Shown here one piece after another: positions 54,027-62,377 of a stretch of 64,000 bases of DNA. Below the pieces are notes generated by a model. It was given only the letters and a program-made list of their open reading frames with translations, did no database searches and was not told the origin of the DNA. Each line of letters opens with the position of its first letter. Positions within the stretch are counted from its first letter, which is position 1. Source of the DNA: Gluconacetobacter tumulisoli (GTDB taxonomy: Bacteria; Pseudomonadota; Alphaproteobacteria; Acetobacterales; Acetobacteraceae); assembly GCF_014174155.1 (NCBI RefSeq), contig NZ_JABEQM010000012.1:36345-100344 (forward strand), in the 5' to 3' direction. Both the position numbers and the translations under genes were made by a program.

Positions 54027-54113
54027 CCTGGTCCTTTCCCATGACTTGCATCCGATCCCGACAGAACCGACAATAATCCGGCGGCATATCCACACAGGGG
54101 CAGGGAGTCGATC

Positions 54114-55400
54114 ATGAACACAGTCGCGCCCGTTATGGACGACACGGACCGGACCGATTGGGTCCCGGCCATGCCGCGCCTGGCCGCCGCTGCGCGTGAC
54201 GCCGCGCGCGCCCTGGCGCGCAGTCCGTCGGCGGTGCGCGATGCGGCCCTGCGGCAGGCGGCGCAGGCCCTGCGCGACCGGCAGGACGACATCCTGGCGG
54301 CCAATGCGCGTGATCTTGCCACATCGACGGCGACGGCGTCCTTCCGCGACCGGCTGACCCTGACCCCGGCGCGGGTCGAGGCGATGGCCCGGGGGCTGGA
54401 GGACGTGGCGGGCCTGCCGGATCCGGTCGGGCGGGTCATGGCGGAATGGACGCGGCCCAACGGGCTGAGGTTCCGACGGGTGGCGACGCCGGTGGGCGTG
54501 ATCGGCATGATCTATGAAAGCCGTCCCAATGTCGGTGCCGACGCGGCTGGCCTGTGCATCAAGTCGGGCAACGCGGTCATCCTGCGGGGCGGGTCCGAAA
54601 GCCTGCACAGCGCGCGGGCGATCCATGCGGCGATGGCGGCGGGCCTGCGCGCCGCCGGCCTGCCGGAGACGGCGGTACAGATCGCGCCCGATACCGACCG
54701 GCGTCATGTGGCGGACATGCTGACGGCGTCCGGCCTGATCGACCTGATCATCCCGCGTGGCGGCAAGTCGCTGGTCGAACGGGTGCAGCGCGAGGCCCGG
54801 GTGCCCGTGCTCGCCCATGCCGAAGGGTTGTGCCACACCTATGTCCACGCGGCCGCCGATCCGGCGATGGCCCGGGGATTGGTAGTCAACGCCAAGATGC
54901 GGCGCACTGGTATCTGCGGCGCGACCGAAACGCTGCTGATCGACGCGGTCATTGCGCCGACCCTGTTGCCGGATATTGTGGCCGACCTTGCCGCGCGCGG
55001 CTGTACCTTCCGCGCGGACGCCCGCGCCCGCGCCATCCTGCCCGACCTGCCTGCGGCGACCGAGGCCGATTTCGCGACCGAATGGCTGGATTCCATCCTG
55101 TCGATCGCCGTGGTGGACGGGGTCGAAGGCGCGCTGGCGCATATCGCCCGCTACGGCAGCGAACATACCGAGGCGATCGTGACCGAGGATGCGGATGCCG
55201 CGGCACGGTTCCTGAACGGCACGGATAGCGCCGTGGTGATGTGGAACGCCTCGACCCAGTTCTGTGACGGTGGCGAATTCGGCTTTGGCGCCGAAATCGG
55301 CATCGCCACCGGTCGCTTTCATGCCCGTGGCCCGGTAGGGCTGGAGCAGCTGACGACCTTCCGGTACGAAGTGATCGGGACAGGGCAGCAGCGTCCCTGA
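54114..55400 (+). CDS. proA: Glutamate-5-semialdehyde dehydrogenase (gamma-glutamyl phosphate reductase)
   Basis: NADPH-dependent enzyme of 428 residues in proline synthesis. The family blocks [52 protein letters not shown], and the catalytic Cys in [15 protein letters not shown] (around residue 267) are all visible, as is [21 protein letters not shown]. It opens an operon with the nadD-rsfS fusion and rlmH. A ggggcaggga ribosome site lies upstream. Confidence 0.96.
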   Translation: MNTVAPVMDDTDRTDWVPAMPRLAAAARDAARALARSPSAVRDAALRQAAQALRDRQDDILAANARDLATSTATASFRDRLTLTPARVEAMARGLEDVAGLPDPVGRVMAEWTRPNGLRFRRVATPVGVIGMIYESRPNVGADAAGLCIKSGNAVILRGGSESLHSARAIHAAMAAGLRAAGLPETAVQIAPDTDRRHVADMLTASGLIDLIIPRGGKSLVERVQREARVPVLAHAEGLCHTYVHAAADPAMARGLVVNAKMRRTGICGATETLLIDAVIAPTLLPDIVADLAARGCTFRADARARAILPDLPAATEADFATEWLDSILSIAVVDGVEGALAHIARYGSEHTEAIVTEDADAAARFLNGTDSAVVMWNASTQFCDGGEFGFGAEIGIATGRFHARGPVGLEQLTTFRYEVIGTGQQRP

Positions 55401-55401
55401 C

Positions 55402-56610
55402 ATGGTGTCGATTCCCACGTGGGGCGACGGACGGCGGGTCCGGATCGGCCTGCTGGGCGGCTCGTTCAATCCCGTCCATGCCGGTCACCTGCAACTCGCC
55501 CAACGGGCCTTGCGGCAATTGCGGCTGGATCAGGTCTGGCTGATGGTGTCCCCGGGTAACCCGCTGAAGCCGATCGACGGCATGGCGCCGTTCGATGACC
55601 GGATGGCCGCCGTCGCGGCCCGCGTCGACGGCCGGCGGATCGTGGCCACCGACATCGAACGACGGATGGGCACCCGCTTTACCGTCGATACGCTGGTGCA
55701 GTTGCGCCGGCGTTTCCCGCGGGCGGAATTCGTCTGGCTTATGGGGGCGGACGGGCTGGCCCAGCTACCCAAATGGCGGTGCTGGCGGCGGATCGTCTCG
55801 CTGGTGCCCTTCGCGGTTTTGCCGCGTCCGTCCTATAACCCGGCGGCGCTGCGCGGACGGGCGGCGGTGGCGTTGGCGCGCTGGCGCCGCCCGGAGCGCG
55901 AGGCCCCGATCCTTGCATTGCGCGCGCCATGTGCTTGGGCCTTTCTTCCGGCTCCCCAGACCGGTATATCAGCAACGGCATTACGTGCGTCGGGCATGGG
56001 TGGGGCGATGTCGCCGCCCGGCGCACCTCATCACCACCCTGCAGGAGTTACAGTCATCGCCAGGAAGCCTCCGGCCGATACGGGGACCACTCGTCGCACG
56101 GCACCCAAGAAAACGTCAGGTACGACCGGCAGCCGCGTCGGCGCCGTCAGTACGGTTGCCGGCACGGCGAAGGCGCCGGGCACCCCGCGCAAGAAGGCAG
56201 CCGTTGCCGGCCCGGGCAAGGCGGTTCGTCGCGAACCCGTCGAAACCGCCCTGCTGGACAAGTACCTGGCCATCATCACCGAAAGTTTGGCCGACGATAA
56301 GGGCGAGGACATCGTTGTGCTGGACCTGACCGGCCGTGCCGCGTTCGCCGACCGGATGGTGATCGCGACCGGCCTCGCCGACCGCCAGATCGCGGCAATG
56401 GCGATGCATGTCGAACGCAAGCTGGGCGAGGCCGGGCTGAAGCGCGTGCTGATCGAAGGCGCGAACGGATCGGACTGGGTGCTGATCGATGCCGGCGATA
56501 TCGTCGTGCATCTGTTCAAGGCCGAGGCCCGGGCCCTGTACGGGCTGGAGCGGATGTGGGGCGCGGACCTCGACGTTCTGCCGGTAGGCGAGCCGGACGG
56601 CACGGCCTGA
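55402..56610 (+). CDS. nadD: Fused nicotinate-nucleotide adenylyltransferase (NadD) and ribosomal silencing factor (RsfS)
   Basis: One continuous frame of 402 residues. Residues 14-197 are NadD, with GLLGGSFNPVHAGHL and the C-terminal ISATALR of the nucleotidyltransferase fold; residues about 283-398 are RsfS, with GEDIVVLDLTGRAAFADRMVIATG and HLFKAEARALYGLERMW. They are usually separate neighbouring genes. The linker (about 200-280) is basic and Ala/Pro/Thr-rich, like N-terminal extensions of RsfS. No stop occurs between them as the sequence stands. NadD makes deamido-NAD; RsfS blocks 50S-30S joining in starvation. A frame error cannot be excluded. Confidence 0.88.
   Translation: MVSIPTWGDGRRVRIGLLGGSFNPVHAGHLQLAQRALRQLRLDQVWLMVSPGNPLKPIDGMAPFDDRMAAVAARVDGRRIVATDIERRMGTRFTVDTLVQLRRRFPRAEFVWLMGADGLAQLPKWRCWRRIVSLVPFAVLPRPSYNPAALRGRAAVALARWRRPEREAPILALRAPCAWAFLPAPQTGISATALRASGMGGAMSPPGAPHHHPAGVTVIARKPPADTGTTRRTAPKKTSGTTGSRVGAVSTVAGTAKAPGTPRKKAAVAGPGKAVRREPVETALLDKYLAIITESLADDKGEDIVVLDLTGRAAFADRMVIATGLADRQIAAMAMHVERKLGEAGLKRVLIEGANGSDWVLIDAGDIVVHLFKAEARALYGLERMWGADLDVLPVGEPDGTA
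56043..56058 (+). promoter_or_regulatory. Orphan ribosome-binding site inside the nadD-rsfS frame
   Basis: CAGGAG ends at 56047, and eight bases later an in-frame ATC (56056-56058) lies where an rsfS start codon would be expected, followed by codons for Ala-Arg-Lys. This looks like a former separate rsfS start (ATG to ATC) or a rare non-standard start. Confidence 0.45.
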
Positions 56611-56730
56611 GAGGTTGTTTTGCAAATGCGCCGGTGGCGATCCAGCGCGTGCATCCTGCATCTCCGCCGATATGCGACCTGCAAGGCCGATTGGCCCGAT
56701 GCTCGTTTTTAACCGAATGTTGAGAAATCC

Positions 56731-57189
56731 ATGCGCCTGATCGCCGTCGGACGCATGAAGGATGGGGTCGAACGCGATCTCTTCCGTCGTTATGCCGACC
56801 GGCTGACGCCACGCCTCGACCTCGTGGAGGTGCCTGAAGGGCGGGGGGCAGCGGCCGAAATCAAGCGGCGCGAGGGCCAGTCCCTGCTGGCGGCCCTGCC
56901 GGACCGTGCCTTTGTCGTGGCGATGGACGAGGGGGGCTGCTCCTACGGCAGCCTGGCGTTCGCACAGCGTGTCGAGCGCTGGCTTGGCCTGTCGCGGCCC
57001 CTCTGTTTCCTGATTGGCGGTGCCGAGGGGCTGGACGGACCGGTTCTGGCCCGTGCCGATGACAGCTTGTCGCTGGGGCCGATGACCTGGCCGCACATGC
57101 TGGTCCGGGGACTGCTGGCCGAGCAGCTTTATCGTGCCCGGGCGATCGCAACCGGCCATCCTTACCACCGGGCAGGCCGGCCGAACTGA
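56731..57189 (+). CDS. rlmH: 23S rRNA (pseudouridine1915-N3)-methyltransferase RlmH
   Basis: SPOUT-class methyltransferase of 152 residues. The knot motifs are visible: the SAM-binding [44 protein letters not shown] block near 92-132 (split) and [14 protein letters not shown] at the start. It modifies position 1915 in the decoding-centre helix 69. The neighbour nadD-rsfS is the usual context. The start is ATG 56731. Confidence 0.94.
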   Translation: MRLIAVGRMKDGVERDLFRRYADRLTPRLDLVEVPEGRGAAAEIKRREGQSLLAALPDRAFVVAMDEGGCSYGSLAFAQRVERWLGLSRPLCFLIGGAEGLDGPVLARADDSLSLGPMTWPHMLVRGLLAEQLYRARAIATGHPYHRAGRPN

Positions 57190-57330
57190 ACGATCGTAAT
57201 ACAAGAGCGCATTGCGATGGGATGACCCCGATCACGCTTCGACGCTCTATTTGGCGGGCATCTTCATGCGTTGAGGTCCAGGACCCGGACGCGATCTGTT
57301 TCAGGCAGAGGCCGAAACGTCCGCCAGCGG

Positions 57331-58056
57331 TCAGCGGATCGAACGGTTCGGCGCGTCGTCGCGGAAGGCATGGCCATAGGTCACGACCGGCAGGCTCTCG
57401 GGCGCTTCGGCCACTTCGGTCGAGGCCATCGGGCGGCGCAGGTCGCTCGGTGCGGTGTTGATCGTGCTGGGCACCGACCGCTCGCTGCTGGCGGTCATGA
57501 TGCGGCCGGTCGAATCCGAACGCGGATAGATGAAGCCATAGGTCGGATAGATGCTGCCATACGCGCCCTCGTGACCCAGGGCCACGCGCACGGCCGACCA
57601 GTCATTGTTGGGGGACACGTCGATGACCGACACATGGCGGCTGATGCCGCGCTGCGCCCAATGGGACTGGTCGATGACGATCGTGCGGCTGTCGACCACG
57701 TCCGTCACGACGGCGACGTGACCCAGCGGCATGCGACGGTTGGCGCGAAAATTCAGGACGCTGCCGGCTTCGGGCGCGGATCCCCGGGCGTAGACCCCGG
57801 CGGCGTTGTACCACCAGTTGACGGCATTGCCGTGCAGCGCGACCTCGGACGCGGACTGGGCGAAGGCCACGCACTGGATGACATGGCCGGCGTCGCGATA
57901 ATGGCCAACGCGCCGCGCGCTGATATGATGGCCGTGGACGACAGGGGCCGCGCGATGCGACGCCTGCCGCGCCTGGGCGGTGTGGGGGAGCATGAAACCG
58001 AGGGAAGCGGCCGCCATAGAAAGAAGGACTGAACGTCCCAAACCGCCTGCCCGCAT
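57331..58056 (-). CDS. CHAP-domain protein (probable peptidoglycan amidase)
   Basis: Exported protein of 241 residues. Signal peptide ends near AQARQ; the CHAP domain follows at about 50-165 with catalytic Cys62 (in QCVAFAQSAS), the WWYNAAGVYARGSAPEAGSVL block and catalytic His113 (in PLGHVAVVTDV). CHAP enzymes cleave peptide or amide bonds in peptidoglycan. The C-terminal 75 residues are low-complexity. Starting at the ATG at 58056 gives the signal peptide; an ATG at 58167 is also in frame. Confidence 0.87.
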   Translation of the reverse strand: MRAGGLGRSVLLSMAAASLGFMLPHTAQARQASHRAAPVVHGHHISARRVGHYRDAGHVIQCVAFAQSASEVALHGNAVNWWYNAAGVYARGSAPEAGSVLNFRANRRMPLGHVAVVTDVVDSRTIVIDQSHWAQRGISRHVSVIDVSPNNDWSAVRVALGHEGAYGSIYPTYGFIYPRSDSTGRIMTASSERSVPSTINTAPSDLRRPMASTEVAEAPESLPVVTYGHAFRDDAPNRSIR

Positions 58057-58189
58057 TCCCGAAAGCCCCACCTGCGTTGTCGCTGCGAAGACAGGGGTAG
58101 CAAGGGGTTTGCAACCCTGACAAGACGCCGGAGCATTTCTTGGCGACGGCACGATCATTTTCATCAAATCATGCCGCTTGCGGTGAATA

Positions 58190-58209
58190 AATAGGAATAT
58201 AGTCCTATT
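58190..58209. promoter_or_regulatory. AT-rich palindrome upstream of CHAP gene
   Basis: AATAGGA-atatag-TCCTATT, a perfect 7-bp inverted repeat in an AT-rich stretch (58150-58240) that fills most of the 307-base gap between the CHAP and RidA/MocA genes. It may be an operator or a promoter element of the CHAP gene. No other gene was seen in the gap. Confidence 0.4.
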
Positions 58210-58363
58210 TCATTTTCACAGATTGCGGTTTTTCAAGGAAAAAACCCGGTTTCCCGGAACGAGTGATCGAAGGGCGGTGGATTGGACGCGGCAGAATCGG
58301 AATCGGGATCCGTGGCCTAAATGCGACAGGTTGTCGCCAGGCCGCGGATCCCGGGCCGGCGTC

Positions 58364-59443
58364 TTATTTCGTGCAGATGATCATGATTTCGACCAGTATC
58401 GCCGGATTGGCGAGGACCGCCTGGACGCAGGCGCGCGCCGGCGCGCCGTCCTTCGGCAGCCAGGCCGACCACACGCCGTTCAGCGCGTCGCGATCGGCGA
58501 TATCCTTCAGCCAGACCTGGGCCTGCAGCAGGCGGGTCTTGTCGGTGCCGTGCAGTTCCAGCGCCTCGTCGATCTGCTCCAGGATGTCGCGGGTCTGGGC
58601 GGTGGCGTCGCCGGTCAGGTCGCGCGCGACGAAGCCTTGGGTAAAGAGGAAGCCGTGATATTCCACGACCTTCGACAGGATCGCGTTCGGTTCGGTGCGG
58701 ATGATCTTGCTCATGGGCCCAGTCCTTGGTGAGGGCGGCCGATCGGGCCGCGCGCCCTCTTCTCCGACACGGGGGCGGGGCGGGTCAACAGGGCCGTCGC
58801 CCTGGGCCGCGCCGATCGTGCCGAAGTGGTCCAGCCGCTCCGGCGTGTCGAAATCGGCGTGGATCGCGGCATCGGCCGGGATCATGGCCAGCCGTCCGGC
58901 ATGCGCTCGGATCAGCGCGCGGCCGCCGACATCGCCATCCAGCCCCATCAGCGCCGGAAATATGACCCGGTCCCACAGGACGGGATGCCCGGTCCGCCCG
59001 TCATGGACCGGCACGGTCGCCGGGGCACGGTCCCGCCGGTGCCGGGCGATCAGCCGATCGATCAGCGTCCTGTCGACCAGCGGCATGTCGCCCAGGCAGA
59101 CCAGCACGCCGGATGGCGCGTGCGGGCCCACTGCCGCCAGCCCGGCCCGCAGACTGGCCGACAGGCCGTCCCCATGGTCTTCGGCAATGGTGAAGATCAG
59201 GTCGGGGTGCCCGGCATGTTGGATGATTGCCGCGCGGATTTCTGCCGCGCGGTGGCCGAGCACGACGATCACCGGCCTGGCGGTGCTGGCACATGCGGCA
59301 CGGACAACGCGGGCGATCATCGGGACACCCCCGGCATCCGGGGTCAGCAATTTGTGGCGCGGCGCGGTGCGCGACGATCGCCCGGCGGCCAGAATCAGGG
59401 CGGCGACGGGGGGCGTCATGTGCGGCGGCGTGCCGCTTGTCAT
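58364..59443 (-). CDS. Fused molybdenum cofactor cytidylyltransferase-like (MocA) and RidA-domain protein
   Basis: Open frame of 359 residues. Residues 10-205 form a MobA/MocA nucleotidyltransferase (LILAAGRSSR near 16, CLGDMPLVD near 116) that would attach CMP to molybdopterin. Residues 244-359 are a full RidA domain (SKIIRTEPNAILSKVVEYHG through ILVEIMIIC), joined by a Pro/Gly/Arg-rich linker with no stop. It overlaps xdhC by ATGA, so it belongs to a molybdoenzyme-maturation operon. Since AAGGA lies eight bases before the ATG at 58714, RidA might also be made alone. Confidence 0.83.
   Translation of the reverse strand: MTSGTPPHMTPPVAALILAAGRSSRTAPRHKLLTPDAGGVPMIARVVRAACASTARPVIVVLGHRAAEIRAAIIQHAGHPDLIFTIAEDHGDGLSASLRAGLAAVGPHAPSGVLVCLGDMPLVDRTLIDRLIARHRRDRAPATVPVHDGRTGHPVLWDRVIFPALMGLDGDVGGRALIRAHAGRLAMIPADAAIHADFDTPERLDHFGTIGAAQGDGPVDPPRPRVGEEGARPDRPPSPRTGPMSKIIRTEPNAILSKVVEYHGFLFTQGFVARDLTGDATAQTRDILEQIDEALELHGTDKTRLLQAQVWLKDIADRDALNGVWSAWLPKDGAPARACVQAVLANPAILVEIMIICTK
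58714..58727 (-). promoter_or_regulatory. Internal ribosome-binding site and ATG for RidA domain
   Basis: On the minus strand AAGGACT (58721-58727) is followed after six to eight bases by ATG 58714, exactly at the first residue of the RidA domain. It would allow a separate 116-residue RidA protein (58364-58714) beside the fusion. Confidence 0.5.
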
Positions 59444-60516
59444 GTCCAGCCGGGACGACGGCCCAGCGGGGCGTCGCGCCGCACGGCCACGATCTCCGCC
59501 AGGATCGACAGGGCGATTTCCGGCGCCCCGATCGCCCCGATCGCCAGGCCGACAGGGCCGTGGATCCGGGCCGCGCGTCCGTCGTCATATCCGGCCTCGC
59601 GCAGGCGTCCCAGCCGGGAGGTCTGCGTCTTTCGTGACCCCAGCGCGCCGATATAGAAGGCCGGGCTGTCCAGCGCCGCGCGCAGGGTCGGATCGTCCAG
59701 CTTCGCATCATGTGTCAGGGTGACGATGGCGGTATGGTCGTCGACATTCAGGGCCGCCAGGGCCTCGTCCGGCCATTCGGTCACCAGCGGAATGCCCGGA
59801 AAACGCTCGGGGGTCGCCAGTTGGGTGCGCGGGTCGATGACCGTGACCGCAAAACCCGTTGCGGCCGCCATCGGCGCCAGGACCTGCGCAATATGGACCG
59901 CCCCGACGATCAGCAACCGGTGCGGCGGGGTCAGCAGATGCAGGAACCACGCCTCGCCGTCCGGGGCTTCATGCCGCATGCTGCGGCCACCGCGAAATGC
60001 CATGTCCAATGCCGGCAGCATGTGGTCGGGCAAATCGGCGCCCCCATGGGCCGCCATGCTTCCTCCGGCCGTCCGTTCCACCAGGATATGACGCATGTCC
60101 GTCAGGCGGGTGGCCAGCAGGGCCGGCCGCCGCTCACGCCGCAGGGCCATCGCATGGCGCAGCAGTGCGGGATCCAGCGTTCCCTCAGGGCCGACCGACT
60201 CCACCAGAATATCCAGCTCTCCGCCGCAGGCCAGGCCGACTGCCCAGGCCTGTTCCGACGTCACGCCATAGGACAGCACTTCAGGCGCGCCGCCCTGCAT
60301 GACGGTCTCGGCGGCATCGACGACCGACGCCTCGACGCAGCCTCCGCTGACCGATCCCTCGATCCGTCCGGTGGCGTCGATCGCCATCATGCTGCCCGGC
60401 GGCCGCGGGGAACTGCCCCATGTCGCGACCACCGTCGCCAGGGCAGCGGCATGTCCGGCCTCCGCCCAGGCAAGGACAAGGTCGAGCGGATCGCGGGGCA
60501 GGGGATGGGGTGTCAT
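59440..60516 (-). CDS. XdhC/CoxI-family molybdenum cofactor insertion chaperone
   Basis: Protein of 358 residues of the XdhC family, which binds molybdenum cofactor and delivers it to xanthine dehydrogenase-like or aldehyde dehydrogenase molybdoenzymes. The N-terminal XdhC/CoxI domain has ATVVATWGSSPRPPGSMMAI and SGGCVEASVV (about 30-65); the C-terminal Rossmann domain begins at LLIVGAVHIAQVLAPMA near 207. No target enzyme is in the window. Paired by ATGA overlap with the MocA-RidA gene. Confidence 0.92.
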   Translation of the reverse strand: MTPHPLPRDPLDLVLAWAEAGHAAALATVVATWGSSPRPPGSMMAIDATGRIEGSVSGGCVEASVVDAAETVMQGGAPEVLSYGVTSEQAWAVGLACGGELDILVESVGPEGTLDPALLRHAMALRRERRPALLATRLTDMRHILVERTAGGSMAAHGGADLPDHMLPALDMAFRGGRSMRHEAPDGEAWFLHLLTPPHRLLIVGAVHIAQVLAPMAAATGFAVTVIDPRTQLATPERFPGIPLVTEWPDEALAALNVDDHTAIVTLTHDAKLDDPTLRAALDSPAFYIGALGSRKTQTSRLGRLREAGYDDGRAARIHGPVGLAIGAIGAPEIALSILAEIVAVRRDAPLGRRPGWT

Positions 60517-60637
60517 GGCGGGGGCACTCTATCAGGCGGAATATAGACATGCCAGATTGCGAGGCCCCCTTCGTGATCCCATTCTCAGAAATGGGCGCGC
60601 CTGGATCGGACGCGCCTTGATGCAGGAGGTACGGTTC

Positions 60638-61000
60638 ATGACTTATCTCGATTCCGCCTGGTACATGGTGGCTGACGGTGCACGGGCGCGGGTGCTGAAA
60701 CATGCCGGCGGCACATTTCATCCGCTGACGACCCTGACGGCGGACGACGGGGATGAGGAGGCATTTGCCCGTAGGCTCGCCACCTACCTGAACGATGCGG
60801 CGGAAAGGGGCGACATCGACGGCCTCGCGCTGGCGGCGCCACCCCGGACCTTGCATGTGCTGCGCACCCATCTGTCGGCCATTGCGCGGGGCCGGGTGGT
60901 CAGCGAACAGCCGCACGACCTGACCGGGATTGCCGACCACGATCTGCCGTCGCATTTCGATATTCCCGCCACCGGCTGGCCGCGACCGCTCCCGGAGTGA
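60638..61000 (+). CDS. Host attachment-family protein (eRF1-like fold)
   Basis: Protein of 120 residues resembling the proteobacterial host-attachment family (short, with WYMVADGARARVLKH near the start and a conserved basic HLSAIARGRVVSEQPHDLTGI block near 85-105). Members were first tied to plant attachment in Agrobacterium and are related to release-factor folds; the biochemical role is unknown. An aggaggt ribosome site seven bases before the ATG at 60638 fixes the start. It is divergent from xdhC. Confidence 0.75.
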   Translation: MTYLDSAWYMVADGARARVLKHAGGTFHPLTTLTADDGDEEAFARRLATYLNDAAERGDIDGLALAAPPRTLHVLRTHLSAIARGRVVSEQPHDLTGIADHDLPSHFDIPATGWPRPLPE

Positions 61001-61133
61001 CGGGGGGCGGTCTTGCCGGGCACGCGACCTGCCCCTAGAAACTGTGCCAGAGACTGCCTGGAAACCTGCCCGGTAGTCATGCTTGAAACAATCTCTGACC
61101 GGTCGCGAACGCGATCGGGTTCAGGAGGCGCCT

Positions 61134-61799
61134 ATGCCGTTTTCGCCCGCGCTGGAACTGGAAATCATTCCGGTTACCGCTTTCGGACAGAATTGTTCGA
61201 TCCTGTGGGACCTGGCGACCCGGCATGCCGTGGTGGTGGATCCTGGCGGCGATGTCCCCCTTCTGTTGCGTGAACTGGCGGTTCGCGACCTGACGGTGGA
61301 TACGATCCTGCTGACGCACGGGCATCTGGACCATGCCGGCGGGGCGGATGAATTGCGCGATGAACTCTCCCGCCGGCAGGGCGCGCCGGTACCGGTGGTC
61401 GGGCCGGATGCGCGTGACGCGTTCCTGCTCTCCGATATCGCATCCCAGGCCGCCCGGTTCGGGCTGGAGGGAATGCGGAACGTGACGGTGGATCGTTACG
61501 TCACGGATGGCGAAACCCTGTCATTGCTGGGCCGGACGTTTCACGTCCTGCACGTGCCGGGCCATACGCCCGGCCACGTCGTGTTCCATGATCCGCAGGC
61601 GCGCTTCGCCTTCGTCGGCGACACGCTGTTCCGTGGTTCGGTCGGACGCACCGATTTTCCGTACGGGAATGGCCCCCAGTTGATCGAGGCCATTACGGCC
61701 CGCCTGCTGCCGCTGGGCGACGACGTGACGATCCTGCCCGGCCATGGCGGGACCTCGACGATCGGGGCGGAACGTCATAGCAACCCGTTCCTGCGATAA
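61134..61799 (+). CDS. MBL-fold metallo-hydrolase (glyoxalase II-like)
   Basis: Protein of 221 residues with the metallo-beta-lactamase metal site THGHLDHAGG (about 60-69), then HVPGHTPGHV, FVGDTLFRGSVGRTDFP and ILPGHGGTSTIGAE. This pattern is that of hydroxyacylglutathione hydrolase-like proteins of the YcbL group, smaller than classical glyoxalase II. It would hydrolyse a thioester substrate in the cytoplasm. A caggagg ribosome site favours ATG 61134. Confidence 0.9.
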   Translation: MPFSPALELEIIPVTAFGQNCSILWDLATRHAVVVDPGGDVPLLLRELAVRDLTVDTILLTHGHLDHAGGADELRDELSRRQGAPVPVVGPDARDAFLLSDIASQAARFGLEGMRNVTVDRYVTDGETLSLLGRTFHVLHVPGHTPGHVVFHDPQARFAFVGDTLFRGSVGRTDFPYGNGPQLIEAITARLLPLGDDVTILPGHGGTSTIGAERHSNPFLR

Positions 61800-61842
61800 T
61801 CGCAGACACGCACTGGCTGGGCGGACAGGAGAAGTCGAGGAT

Positions 61843-62349
61843 ATGATGGACATGCGCAAGATCGCCGGGGCCTGCGCTCTGGGCCTGATACTGGCGGCGA
61901 CGACCGCGGCCCGGGCGCAGGACGCGGGCGGCACGCCGACCCAGGCGCAGCCGGAACTGCCGCGTGAAAACCTGACGATTATCGGCCATGACGGAACGAA
62001 ACACGCGTTCTCGGTCGAACTGGCCCTGACACCGCGCCAGCAACAGGTGGGCGAGATGTTTCGGACCTCGGTGCCAGCGGATCGCGGAATGATCTTCGTC
62101 TGGCCCTATCCGCAGCAGAGTGACATGTGGATGGAAAACACGCTGGTCTCGCTGGATATCGTGTTCATCGGTGCCGACAACCGGATTTCCGCCATCAGCG
62201 AGAATGCGGTGCCGCAGAGTCTGGCGCGGATCAGCAGTCAGGGCCCGGTTCGCGCCACGTTGGAACTGCAAGGCGGCCTGACCGAAAAGCTGGGCATCGT
62301 CGTCGGCGACAAGGTCGACAGCAAGGCATTGGCTGCCAGCCCGACCTGA
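61843..62349 (+). CDS. DUF192-family exported protein
   Basis: Protein of 168 residues. The signal peptide ends near AARAQ, and the mature part is a DUF192 domain: FSVELALTPRQQQVGEMFRTSVPADRGMIFVWPYPQQSDMWMENTLVSLDIVFI (about 45-100, split in the family's conserved M-x-N-T motif). Members are small beta-barrel-like proteins, structure known, function not. Two more ATGs follow immediately (61846, 61852). It may be in an operon with the upstream hydrolase, 43 bases away. Confidence 0.85.
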   Translation: MMDMRKIAGACALGLILAATTAARAQDAGGTPTQAQPELPRENLTIIGHDGTKHAFSVELALTPRQQQVGEMFRTSVPADRGMIFVWPYPQQSDMWMENTLVSLDIVFIGADNRISAISENAVPQSLARISSQGPVRATLELQGGLTEKLGIVVGDKVDSKALAASPT

Positions 62350-62377
62350 TCGACCGACCTGCCCGGCCCGGGGAGAA

